Shown one piece after another: positions 23,009-35,842 of a stretch of 64,000 nucleotides of DNA. The DNA is taken from NCBI GenBank assembly GCA_950295325.1, contig OX485804.1, positions 11,408,001 through 11,472,000 of the forward strand. Direction: 5' to 3'. A model generated the notes under the pieces. It saw only the letters and a list, made by a program, of their open reading frames with translations, did no database searches and was not told where the DNA came from. The DNA is from Polytrichum commune. Its lineage: Eukaryota > Streptophyta > Polytrichopsida > Polytrichales > Polytrichaceae. Position 1 is the first letter of the stretch, and every line of letters begins with the position of its first letter. The position numbers and the translations under genes were made by a program.

Positions 23009-26000
23009 GTATCATCTATCTAGGTGACATATGTGATGAACTTTAGAGCCCTTGTGAAAGAGGGCGCATAATATACAATGGACCACTACCAGCATGTGAG
23101 TCTAGGCAGTTGTCTTGTGCGCGTAAAATGAACAATGCAAATCTACCCTAGTGATAGATTTGTTAAATTTGCAATAATGCAGGACAAGTTTCCAATGATG
23201 CATGATAATTGTCTTAGAGTTACATGCTTGTAATTTTTTTTTCATACTTCATAATGATTTAGAATATTATAAATAATTAGGTTGGTGAGCTTTATGTGGT
23301 CAATCTTCCTAAAGGGCACATACATTTGAGGATTGAATGGCAGGGCATGTACTTATGTATGGACGATGGGAAAACACATGTTACAAAGAACTTGGAACAC
23401 TTCAAATAATATAGACATCATTCTAAGTTCATTTGTGCAGGGAATTGAACTCATCTGATCAGTTAGTAGACTCCTATAGCTTTTGCATCTCTATTCCAAT
23501 CACTACAAAGATCATGTGGTCATCCCACCAGACCATGAGAACATTATTCAGTATTTTCACACAAAAGTAGGAAAAAGTGGTTGAAGTCATTGTCGTACCC
23601 ATGTCATGGGGGGCTTACAAACATAGGCATGAGCATACATGCATATGGCAGGTACATACGGGGCATGGGGGGGGGGGGGGGCGGAGGCATATGGGCACGG
23701 GAGCATATGAAGTTGGGTTGACCTGGATATTAATTTATATGCATGGGAGCAATGGGGTGGAATGGACAAAAGGTTGCATGCATATCAAGTCATATGCACA
23801 GGTGCAACAAATTGTGACACCATGGGTCCAAGCTAGAACAGTCCAAGCTATACAACGGAAGATGTGATAATGGTGGTGGTGGTGGTGGCCATCGCCCCGT
23901 TGTTCCTTACCATTCTTGCTTTAAGGGCCACATGCCAAATTTCCAATTCCTTGATGATACATAGTGTCCATGTTACAAGTTCGATTTCACCTTATTTCGA
24001 TGCTTAGCAATTTTGTACAAATTATCCAATGCCCTAAGAAAGAGTTTCAACCTTAATGTCCCATATGGACATCACATGATCCAAATGTGAAAATTTGAAA
24101 GGGTGGTTGAGTATGCAAATGAAATCATTTTTTGCACAAACATCTTCTGGCAACAGATGGCATATGTACTACTTGTGACCAAAAAAGCATTATTATTTTT
24201 AATCACAAATGTCTTCAATACTAGTGTGCAACCACTGGTGGAATGCAATAGAATCACAAAATCCTTGAAAAAAGAAGGTTTGTATGTCCAAATGTACCTC
24301 TCAAAAGAAATTTTTTTGTCAGCAATTGATGTAATTTACACATGTCTTGGATCATATAATGTTCCAGAATTTATTGAACCTATTTAACCCCTACATGCTC
24401 AAGTCTTCACATTCCTTTTTGGGCACCTCTAACACCAATGTTGAGTTTTTTTGTTATGTAGCAAAATAAGCTATGTTTTCTTCAGATCCAATTATAAGGA
24501 TATGAACTATACTATCATATATGTTGTTTATGAAAATTTGAAGTCTATTGGATCACATTTTCTAGGTCAAGTTAACATATAAACATGGCCTTCATGTGCA
24601 GGGCAGCTTGAGAAAACTTTTTTATTTTTGTTTCATGACCAATTTGGTCATGCCACAAATTTTAGAAAGTTGGCAACATTGCCAAAATATGTTATTTGGA
24701 TGACATGTTAGCTACTCCAAAAAAATTGGGTTGTTTTAAGCATATTTAGATGAAGTCCATCACCCTCAATATTGGAGGGGCCACATGAGGTCATTTTGGG
24801 AGTATTTCCCTTTTTCATAGAGCAAGCAACATGTACACTCAGTTTTTTTCATATCCATCTAGTCAAGTTGTGCCTAAGCATAAGATGTGAATTAAATTAA
24901 TTCCAACAAATTGTGTCTATTATTTCAAAATAATTCAGCGTTTTTTTTTAATTATTTTGTGTTGGATTGGTTGTTAGCCCACGGTATGTATACCCTAAAA
25001 ACCTATTTGCTCCTAAATATCATAAGTTAGTATGTAATTTCATTCGAGCTATCATTTCTTTTCATATTATCCAAACATGGTTGTTACATGTGGTTTGTTA
25101 CAACTATGACTTTGTATTTAAACTACACCTTGATGGTGGTCCGTATAGTTTGGGAAGTGTTGGGTAGCTTGTTTGGAGTGATTGGCATGCCTTGGAACCT
25201 TGTGTGTAGGAGGTGGGTATGGTCCATTGGAGAGCTTGCCAGAGATGGAGTGTATTGTCTTACTTTGGCACTTGTGAAATTGGCAACAAGATGGTGCAGC
25301 AACTACAAGGGTATACTAGATAGGAAAGTTCATGAGGCACAATCTATTTCATGTTGTATAAATCTTACATATAGACATTTTTGTAGCTTGTAAAAAACTC
25401 TTAACAACAATAATTATGATGTGAGCCTTACTTGTCTTTATTAGGTCTCTACGAGGTTTCTATTGACTCACTCTTTGCAATAATTATTGATGGAACCTTA
25501 ATTGAATATATGTTGTGAGGGTATTCACCAACAACCTTAATTCAATTCACCAACAACCTTAATTCAATTAATGTAAGGAACTTTTATCTAAAGGGGATGC
25601 TATTTGATGTCCATGCGGCAACATGCACGGCCATCCACTAGCATGGCTGAAAATAGGGAACACATTAAAGACTGCTATGGTCAACTATGCTACAAAGAAC
25701 ACGTGCACATTTGCAGTTGTTTGTCCCACAAGGAACACTTCTAACTTTTTCGAATGATCCTTCAACATTTGTCAATGCATTATGACTTGCCTTTGTGATT
25801 GTAAATCTTTATTTTATACAAGAGCGTATTTCAAGCTATATTTGAAATCAATGTGAATGTCTTGTGTATCCTTCAAATCTGACTCATAGACGTGTTTAGA
25901 TTGTTTCTTTCATGTCTAATAAGGTGCAATTCAAAAGTGGATATGTTACAGTCCTTTAGGCCATTATTAATTATTGGTCAATTACCTCAAGTGAGCCTCC

Positions 26001-29000
26001 CTTCCCCTCCCACATGTCATAAAGCATGGGAATCACAAGATGAGAGCATAGAAGGGTGCAAGTTCATGGTTTAGAGTTTGTGCATATTTGATACGTGATA
26101 TTGCTCAAATTTCTAAATATAGTAGGATGTCACAATTGTAACAATGTCACCTAAACGTGAAGGACATCCTTGGCATGTCAATTATGCTTCATAGCATCAT
26201 ACTCCTTCAAGTTGATTGAAGCAAAAAATAATAACAAAAATAAAATAAAAATTGTACTACCTTACACGTTTAGTACCTTGTCTTCATCCATGACATTATC
26301 CCAAATTATAAGACAACACCAATTTCACTAACTACCAAACACTGAGAGGCTCATCTTTGTCTCCACTTTGCGACTACAGGGTCTTTTAAAAACTGATTAT
26401 AGTTGTGAATACATAGTACATGCATGCATACATAATACTTTTGAAGCCACTTATATAAGATGGGTAGTCATTAAGGGTGGGTATATACTAGGGTCCAATA
26501 GTAAGTGACTCTTATTGGTCGTAAGTGAAGCTTTGGACTCAAGGAGTTTACAATAGGGTCTGAGTTCAAATTGTTGAGCAAGGAAGTCATGTTGATGTGG
26601 CACTATTTTCTTGTCAAGTTTTGTCTGTCCCAATTAAAGAAATCATTCTTAGTTTGAGAACCTCATCTTTGATGTTGGATCCAAATTTTCAATCTTGTGT
26701 TACTTGAACTTAAAGTCTATTGAAGGGTGTTGTGGACCAGATTGCTCTGAACCTTGACTCTAAGGTAGGCAATCCCAAACCAACACATAACCCAAAACCA
26801 ACCCTATGACTCATTGTCATAATTTGCAAACCCCCCAACTGTGTGATTATGGTAAAATATTATTCGTTCTAGGTGCACATACTTTGTAGCATGATAAGAT
26901 AAGTTTCTAGTAGCAAGTCTTATGATAAATGCTAGATAACAAATAGCCAATAGATACTCCAACACTGAAGAATAATCATTTAAGGTCCAAAGCTAAGGTG
27001 CATGGAATGGTGCTTTGGACCCAAGTTTCTTGAACCTCAACCTAGGGTAGGCTTACCAAAAACCCTTATTATTATTATTATTATTATTATTATTTGGGGG
27101 GGGGGATTCTCTTATTTGAGAGCAAGAACCAAGTGTGTGTGGAACATTTAATTAGAAATCATGAACATAGAAATATTTCATGACCAAATAGTAATCTCAT
27201 GTGACAATATGACAATTTTGAGCTCATCTATTAATTTCTCAGTTTTGTATACAAAAGTTTAATTGATGGAAAAAAATAGACCTACCATGTATAATATGCT
27301 CATGAAAAGTTCATCAAAGTATTACACAGGAGATGCCCAAGTATTGCTTCATAGATGAAAACATATGAATTTCTAGGGGTATGGTATACTTGGATGGAAC
27401 AAACTCCTCATGTGAGAAAGCTTAGAGGGGTCTCTAGGTACACTTACCGCTCCCCAAGATTCATACTACCCAATTTATTATTATAAACTCGATGAAACCA
27501 TATCCGTCTCATATGCACAGTTTAGAAGACAAACTCTCATGTTCACCTTCCACATGTCAAGGACCCACCCCAAATGCTTGACACATTCCTCTAGAAATGT
27601 AGTAACTTGCAACAAGGGTCAAAGGGGTGTCATGCCTACGACCAAATCTAGATCTTAGCAAGTGCAAGAGATGCTCTTTGTCCACGAGGTGAATGTATTT
27701 GCTATCACTTGATCGAAATCCATGATACTTCGAGCCTGATGCCATCCTGCTCATGAATGGCTTACTTTTTCTCCATGGGCATCTCTAACATTCTTGAACA
27801 ACATGTGTTCAATTCTTGGGGGGGGGGGGGTAGTCATTGGTTGGAGTAGCAATATACGTGCGAACAAATGATAGGGTATTTTAAAAACATGGGGGCAAAA
27901 AAATATAAATGGACTTAAGAGTGATATAGGGTATCAAAAATGGCATTGGACATCTTTAAAGTACTATAGGGTATGGAATAATAGGTAATTTGGAATTATA
28001 AGTAATGCAAGCCATTTTTTTAAATACCCAAAGTATAAAATCACATAATGATAGCATGTGAAAAAAAGAAGAGAATTGAAAGTAATACCCCCCTAGAAAA
28101 TAGTGGTTGTTCGCACCTATATCCTTAAATTTTTAACACACTGCCCCCCCCCCCCCCGAGGTTCAATTCCTCCTATCATAACATATTAGTACTAAAATTG
28201 AGTTTTGTAGAAGGTTTGGAGTATTGTGTTGAGGTAACATTTCCCATGTGTTCAACAAACAAGACAATACTCCAAACTCTCCACATAGTTGCTATCTTTT
28301 GGTAATTATGATAAGATGATTAAGGAACACCCAAAAATAAATTCATAAGAAAAGAAAAGAAATATAAGGAACAACCAAATACACAAAATTACGGCAACCA
28401 AAACATTTTTTTGGGCAACCATAAGACATTTTCTCTACCCATCATGCTTATAAAAGAATCTGTACTTGGAAAAGATCATGGGTCATAGGGTACTCTACAA
28501 CTATGGACAATTGATACCTAGTCCATGATTAGGCCCATAAGCTTGCACATGAAATAAAATTTTCTGGACTACCTTGCCATTTCTTGTATTTTTAGAGTTG
28601 GACAAATGATAGAAAATTGGGGTCAGTGTCTTTGTATTGCCATTTTGGACACTACTACTCTTGGGCAGATCAGATTGCCACCCCAAAAGTAAATAGATTT
28701 AAAATTCAAAAAAAAATTACAAGTCATAGACAAAGTGTGTTCGCCTAATGCTTTAGCCTACACCATAGTTCAGATCCCACTCTATGTTGACATGTCGTCA
28801 ATTGTTGTAGATTGCCATGTTATGAGTTGTGAATTTCTTCTAAAACTTAGTTGGTGAACTAATTTGGGTTGGCCCAGTACTTAAGTTTTAAATAATATGT
28901 TATATGTCCTTATGGGATCCCCACCCCCTACAAGTCCAAAGGCAATGCATATCCTAACATTAACACAATGTACCAATGCCATATTTTTCAAGTTCCCAAA

Positions 29001-30787
29001 TGTATGATTGCCGTAGAAAGTGTTAGTTTTGAGTCTATGTACTTTAAAAATGTGAATTGGCCCTAGTACCTAGAAAGGGCATTTTCTCAAATCAATCGAA
29101 GTTCCTCATAATAATTGAACGTTTTGAAATGATTGGAGATGATCCTAATTAGATTTGTTTGACAACCTTATTGGCAACCTAAAGCACACACATGTTTCTT
29201 TGCACTTGACAACCTACAATATTGCAATGCGTTGTGCAAGGACCCCCAATATCATGCTAGAGATGTGGGTTTATTTGTCACATAAGATTTGGTTGCTTAG
29301 GTTACCCATGAACTTTAAAGCGCACAAAGAAGTACACATATTGATCTCTTGAGTGGAAGTACACTCTAACAAGTTACTCCGTCATCTTAGGGACTCTAGA
29401 GTTTGTGTAATCCAACCCTTGAAATGTCAAAGCTTTTAGCAGTTCTACATCAATTGTGCATTATCTTTTTTAATACCACTTAATGATATCTTCATTGAAT
29501 AAATTCCGAGTTACTTTGTGGGAGTGTCAAGGAATATGGTTTTCGAAGAGAGCAAGCTATCAACATCTACCGAAAAGTCATCAATCATGATGTACATTCA
29601 TGATTGATATATGATGTTATATATTATCAAAATATAATGTGTATGAGAAATTTAAGTTGTGCCATAAAAACGTTTAGGGGCTAACCTCCTTGAGGGGCAT
29701 CTCCCTTGTAGGTATATGAGCCATGTCTAATAGAGAGGTATTGAAACGATAAAATAGGTGGATATTCATGGAATATTTCAAGTATTTGATAAATGTCCTT
29801 GGTTAGTATGCTATAAATATGTTGATTTAAAATAAATTACTTCTTTTGGATTTTATTCCACCCTATATTATTTATTACGTTGATCTTAACATCTTCAAAA
29901 AGGGTGATCTCCTTGGGATTAACTTAGCTCCATCCTCTTGACTTGCCTCCTCATTCTCCTCCAGATTCAAATTTATCTAGACACAAAAAGATCAATCTTG
30001 CCGTGCATAAGCAATGTGCTCCTAATGTAGACACTTTCAATCTCCTTTCCATATACAATTTACGTCATTGACTCCTATCATTTGAAAGAAATGGTTAGCA
30101 CCTACAAATCATGAAGATTGTAGTTCCAAAGTTTGGAATAAGATCCAACATGCAAAAGTAATAAGAGATCAAAGTGACAATCATAAATTAATTATTTCCA
30201 TTATACTATATATTGATCGGAATTGTAGAATGATGTTTTTGTTATGATGTTTTCAATTTCATTGTAATATGTGTCTTTTTGGTATCTATTTTAAACTACA
30301 AGCCTTGCCAAATACCTATATGCACTCAAAAATAAATGTGCGATTAAGAGAGTGATTAAGAAGTAGTGTATTTTTCTCACATACTACCTCATACCCTACA
30401 TTACATAATAAATTATTATACATAAGGTTGGGACCGATGTTGGGATGGTATCATTTTCTTATGATACCGTTTGGATATCTATAAAATATGATGAGGATTG
30501 AAAATGGTATGTATATGTAAGGATAAATTTGCTTTTGAGATCATTCATATCTATATACCATGCAAGAACCCTCATATCTAGGTAAAATTGTCCTAGTATC
30601 AATACGGTTCAACATGGTATTTACTCAAACAATAAACTCGTATATAGGGAGTCTCTCACCTTGGTATACCCACCAAATATCAACACTTGACTGGTATTAC
30701 AAAATTGATGCATGGGTAGGTTCTTTGATGCCATTGTTGATGTTGATGATGGATCCCAAAACATCACTAAATTAAGCTCCCCCTCCT
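23009..30787. other. Long gene-poor stretch with simple repeats
   Basis: No supported gene or bounded transposon in about 7.8 kb. Simple tracts include a G run at about 23667-23681, TGG repeats near 23872-23888, TTA repeats at about 27066-27092, a G run near 27820-27830 and a C run at about 28143-28157. A short tandem duplication (AATTCACCAACAACCTTAAT) lies at about 25525-25570. All frames are short and overlapping. Confidence 0.5.
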
Positions 30788-30795
30788 GCACCCTA

Positions 30796-31187
30796 CAATG
30801 TTCAAGATTGAAGCTCTCATATGAGTTTCATTTCGAAAGGCTCGAAAGTCTCAGCCCTTCAGCTGAAGGGTTCGTTCAAATCCGAGACGTCAATCCAAGA
30901 ATATAGAAATGGAATACAAAACTCATATTAAATTTGTGCATGAGTTATATGGTGCATGTTTCTAGTACGATGTGAAGAATTAGGAATCAACCATCTTACT
31001 CCACTTCTTGTAGTGACAATGCCCTATGCTTGTTGGTTCATGTGGTGGGCAATTTATATTGAGGACTTGAAGTGATGTCTTTGTTTTCAATTTGGGATTG
31101 CATTTTGAAGGGTTGTTTTGTGAGAGGTATATTTTGAAGGGCCAAATCGTGTTTGAAGGGCATTGAAGACTTCAATCTTGAACACTG
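30796..31187. mobile_element. 392 bp hAT MITE
   Basis: Termini CAATGTTCAAGATTGAAG and CTTCAATCTTGAACACTG are inverted with one mismatch. The flanks GCACCCTA (30788-30795) and ACACCCTA (31188-31195) match at 7 of 8 positions. The body aligns with 309-654 plus 1324-1348, so it represents the uninterrupted form of that older element. It is non-coding. Confidence 0.85.
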
Positions 31188-31250
31188 ACACCCTACTTTA
31201 TTATTAGAAAAGCTACTTTGACTTTATTTCAGTCCCAGCTCCCGACCTAA

Positions 31251-31623
31251 GAGCATCTCCACCCTTGGGCAGAAAGGCAGGCTCTCGAAATGCGCTTTGA
31301 AGGGCTCCAAGCATGCACTAAATTTTTTTAGGGTGGCACTCCCCCACCGTTACGTGCATACTAGCTCTTCAAGCCGAAAATGTCAGGAATATTCCCTATA
31401 TTCCCAAAAGTGACACGATTCACTGAATCGCAAGTGGATGAGGCCCCGGAATGTGGGCGTAGCAAGAGCAACGCTCACCCGCGAGGATAGTGAGTGGAGC
31501 CAAAAGTTTGAAGAACCCTGGCAATCAAGGCCTCGGTGTTGGGGAGGGGTGGGGCAGGTTTTTCTCCAAGGCCGCGTTAAAGGGCTTGCCAAGTCCCTTT
31601 AACGCGGCAGGGTGATGATGCTC
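31251..31623. mobile_element. Harbinger-like MITE with GAGCATC ends
   Basis: GAGCATCTCCACCC on the left is mirrored by GGGTGATGATGCTC on the right, flanked by TAA at 31248-31250 and 31624-31626. Near the right end a 14 bp perfect stem, GCCGCGTTAAAGGG with CCCTTTAACGCGGC, spans 31571-31608. It is more GC-rich than its surroundings and has no coding capacity. Confidence 0.8.
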
Positions 31624-31871
31624 TAATGGAGAGGAAACTCGCACAGACTTGGCTTGCTAGTGCCGAGCTCCACCGTACCTGGGGCCCCATCAGAAGGGCA
31701 TGTTTCAAATTTGATTGATTTAAGAATCTGGAGGCCAAGCTCGGATGTTCATCAATACTATCCATTTTTCTCAATACTATCCATTTTGCACACGTGACCC
31801 AACATAACAGGGACATTATTCCCGCACAGTGCAGCAGCTTGCTGAGCAATGGTATAACCATGCGTTCACCT

Positions 31872-32102
31872 CAGTGTCCAGGAAGTTTTTAAGCATAATC
31901 AGTCAAGATCCTAGTGATTCTAAATTGAACTGGTAACATGTTGACATCCTCCAGTTTTGCTTTATTCATTTGAGGTGGTATATTCTTTTATATATTCCTC
32001 TAAAACGATCAGTAATTCTCCTGAAGTCTCGAACCTCAACCGGTTATTCCTCAATCTCAACCGGTTCATCTGTAACTAAACACGGGTTCTTCCCGAGCAC
32101 TG
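31872..32102. mobile_element. 231 bp hAT MITE with perfect target duplication
   Basis: A perfect 8 bp duplication, GTTCACCT at 31864-31871 and 32103-32110, encloses ends CAGTGTCCAGGAAGTTTTT and GGTTCTTCCCGAGCACTG. Two TCAACCGGTT motifs lie near the right end. It is a relative of 9388-9616, 8249-8897 and the eroded copy at 4533. Confidence 0.92.
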
Positions 32103-32110
32103 GTTCACCT

Positions 32111-35100
32111 ATATACTGGTCCAACATTGGTGTCAACCCCCCTCTGCAGGGACTGAAATGTACATACTAAACAACAACAGGTAGATAGGAAAAGTAGTAG
32201 AAAGTAGGTGTACCATCCCTCAACGAAGAAACTTCTGCTCTTTGCTTGCGACAGCTCATTCCATGAGAGTCCTTCTCAATTCTATTTGCCGATTTAATAT
32301 ATAGAAGAGCCCAGAGCAATCGACAAACCTACTCCTCCTTTGGCGATTTCTACGCTGATTTGATGTTGATATGCTAGCGTGCCGAAGAATGATCATTGTG
32401 ACAGTCCAGTAAATAATCTGGGAGTCTCAATCTTAATTAATCGAGACCAAAATTAGCCCTGGTGAGGAGGCTCGAATTTGTTGCAATTAGGTGTACTTTG
32501 TCCATCCCATTTTCCCTCATTACTGTACTTCTCATTTGGTGTTACCTCCTTTGTCCTTCTAAGGAAACTGATCATTGGGCCTCATGCTCCCCTTGCATTC
32601 AACCACACTAAAAATTAAACGAGCTGATGCCAATTTCCCACCAGTTCGTTACAGGAGGTGGTCATTTGGTGATCAACATTTTCACTCATAAACCTTGTCA
32701 ATGAGCTAGTGAGTTATTTATTAAGGAAGAGTCAACTTATCTTGATACCTCCCTCTGATATAATCACGCCCATTAGTAGATCATTAAATTGATGTACATA
32801 GTGGTCACTCTCATTTAACATACCTGAAAGTCTCGTTTACTCTTAACTCCACTTTATTATCTGAGCGACTTCTTGGTCAACCATTCTTTGACTTCATCGT
32901 AGTTGAACTTGAATTAGAGATGAGTGCGACGCTGGTTTATTATACATGTAACTTCTGAAATGTGTAACTAAGAACATGATCCTTTGGATAGTATTAGTAC
33001 AAAATGGCTCAGAAATGCAGATTCTGAGATCTCAAGGTCCGTGGGCTTTGTGTGGTCACTCTTGTTATTCGGACACCTATTTTTGAGTGGTTTAGAGTGG
33101 ATATATATGTATCATAATGAGATGGGACTATGTGGTCAAAATATATTGATGACTATAGTTTCAGTCGGTAACACTATACTTTTATTTTGGAATCTAAGAT
33201 GAAGTCTATATATTGTTTCTAAATGGATGAGGCAATTCTCAATTCGATTCAATGATCATTATTATATGTGAAGTTGGAGTTGATAAGGCCACACCCCTTG
33301 TGTATTCTCCTCCTTGAGATGTTGGGTGGTAAATGCAATTCATTTCATGAATACTATAATTTCTCTTTGTAATTGATGATATAGAATCCTCATCAAATTC
33401 TTTCCAAGTTGTTATGTGTATATATAAAGAAGTGTCACCTTCCAAGTCCGTGAAGCTCTTATCATCAATTAGAAAGTCACAATCCTAATGTAACTATTTT
33501 GTGTCATATATACAATCTCAAAATACCATATGTACCAATTTTGTGTGTAACAATTCCCACATTGGAATTCAGGATACATAAGATTTGTGGTGCAGTTGGT
33601 TTTTCTGGATCAAGGCGACACACCTCTTATATATGCATGAGTCGACTGGGCCCAAAGTGTGACATAGGCAAGGGCTAATTAAATGAGTCTGGTAGGACTC
33701 ATAGGAGTCAATAATTTTGATATAATAAAAGCTCTCCTGAGGTGGGAGGGATGTCAGTGCAGTGGTGGCTGTGTGCTCCTTAAGTATAACAATAAACGAC
33801 AGAGACTGATGGAAGTGACGATGATGATCATCATCATCGCTACTTAAGCTACTTACTTAACTTAAGTGTGAAGGTGATCGACCCCCCCCCCCTCCCCAGC
33901 CGCCATGAGTGGCAGACATAAGCAATATCTGATTCAGTCGGCCATGATACAACCACAACCGAAATGACAGACAGGTTACGGCGTTGATCCGGAGTAACCA
34001 ACGACACCATACACACCGCCAACCTTTCCACTTCACTGAGTCACTGCCTCACTCACTCGTGCAGGAAAGGAGACCTGGAAAGAGATTGAATACCTAACTA
34101 ACGATGATAATCATTGAGATTACTTACAGGCATGATGAGATCATGTTGATTGATCAGCTACAGACTACCTCCCCTGGACCCTCAACCCTCCCCTACCGGC
34201 CACCCTCAATCATCTCCTCCCGGCCATGACTCCCACCATTACTCGATCGAGTCAGCCATGAATACGACTCGGCCGCACGGGCGTCCTGATATGATGAGAT
34301 TGTGATCGCGTCCCTCATCATATCGTATCAAGACGGTGGTGGTAGTAGTAGTAGTAGGTGGTGGTGGACTTTCAAATTGGACCAGGATAGCCCCATGGGG
34401 AAGAAGGAGAAGTAGTAGGAGATAGCTCAGTTTCAATATTCTGGTTAGCCCTAGCAGCTGAGCTTCAATTGTTATAGGGGTAATGACAGCCAGGGCGGTG
34501 GAATTATGGAAGGATGGAAGGAAGGGGAGGAAACGGAGGAGATTTTAAAGAGATAGATAGAGAGGGGGGGGGGGGGGAGGGAGAGCATTCTTCTAGCTAG
34601 GGCATGCAGCAGGCAGGCGGGGACAGAATGATAAGAAGGCGCCGGCAACCCAGCTCCCTGCCACTGTCAGCTGCCTTGCCTCCTGCCTGCCTGCCTCCCT
34701 CCCTGACTGACTGATCTCGCATCATAAGCTTACCCTACCTGCTTCTGGTTTTGCAGTAGTGCAGATGATGCAGAAGTAGGTCCAGTGGTGTGACCTCACT
34801 CGCTCAGTGGTGTTACTTAACACTGCAGTGTAAGTAGTGTGATCATCACAGGCTGAGTCCGGAGCTGAGAGGGGCAGGGCAGCAGGAGGCCACAGATTGA
34901 GGGAAAAGGCCAGGGGCAGTGGCCATGGGTAGGTAACATAACATAAACAGGCTGCACAGAGAGTGCAGAGCAGGAGAGGCCCGGAGTGGCTGCACCTGGG
35001 AGACTGTGCAGGCAGGCAGGGCCCAGGGAGGCCGCAGGGATAGACAAAGAAGCAGGCTACACAAACCAGGAAGAGAGAGAAGAGAGAAGAGGAAGAAAGT

Positions 35101-35842
35101 AAGGAAGAAAGAGAGATTGAAAATAAGAAAGAAAGGTGAGACTTTGATGTATGGCAGAGCTGCTGCAGGAGTGAGCACGCCCCAGTTGCAGAGGGGCTAG
35201 AGAGAGAGAGAGAGAGAGAAGAGGAGAGAAGAGTACTTACTTACACCAGCCTTGGCGCTACCCACAGGCCTTCCACACGGGGGCAGCGGGCACGCACCCT
35301 TTGTTGCTGCTGCTCCTGCTGCACCTAAAGTATAACCTACTAACCTTCCTGTCTATCAATCTGGTTGGTACTTGGTTGGACCCGCGGAGCGAGCTATCTG
35401 CTCGTCCTTTCTTTCCTTTCCTTCCCTTCCTTCCTTCCTTCCTGCCTGCCTGCAGCAGGTGGTTACACGCCTCGTCTTGGGTGGCATGCGGGAGTACTAC
35501 TTACTACCCTTTCCACTTTTCAGTTTTCTCAGCAGCTGCTGCTGGCCCGAATTGGAGATTCGGGCTCACTGAGGGGAGCTTGGTGGGAGGGGTGGGAATG
35601 AAGAAGGAAGTGCTGGGGGTGGGGGAGCAGTTGCAGTTTGAGAAGAGCTTGTGGGAGGTGGTTGGGGCAGCAGCAGCACATGAAGAATATGGGGTGGGAT
35701 ATTATATGTTGTGTGGGTTTGGTGATAATGGCGATGCATGCTGAGGAGGAGCCGGAGAATGTTGATCAAATTAGACTATGTTGACGCGAGCATTAGCTTA
35801 GAGGAGTTGAGCAGCGAGCGAGCAAGAAATTGAGCGGGAGAG
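32111..35842. other. Intergenic and upstream region of the carboxypeptidase gene
   Basis: The left part (to about 33700) is plain AT-rich DNA with no gene. From about 33800 to 35840 GC content rises and many simple repeats appear: a C run near 33884, GGT/AGT repeats near 34331, a G run at about 34565-34578, CTGC/CTTC repeats, GA repeats at 35200-35218 and a CTTCC tract near 35405-35455. Open frames here (34846-35178, 35301-35744) are low-complexity. The region probably includes the promoter and 5' leader of the downstream gene. Confidence 0.5.
35696..35706 (+). promoter_or_regulatory. Possible TATA-like element before the carboxypeptidase
   Basis: An isolated AT tract (GATATTATATG) in a GC-rich upstream region, about 140 bases before the ATG at 35843. 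Its position fits a TATA box with a leader of about 110 bases. This rests on position and composition only. Confidence 0.25.

Noticed and set aside
34817-35744. Leucine/proline-rich open frames upstream of the carboxypeptidase
   Set aside because: They are translations of CT, GA and CTGC microsatellites on both strands and overlap one another.
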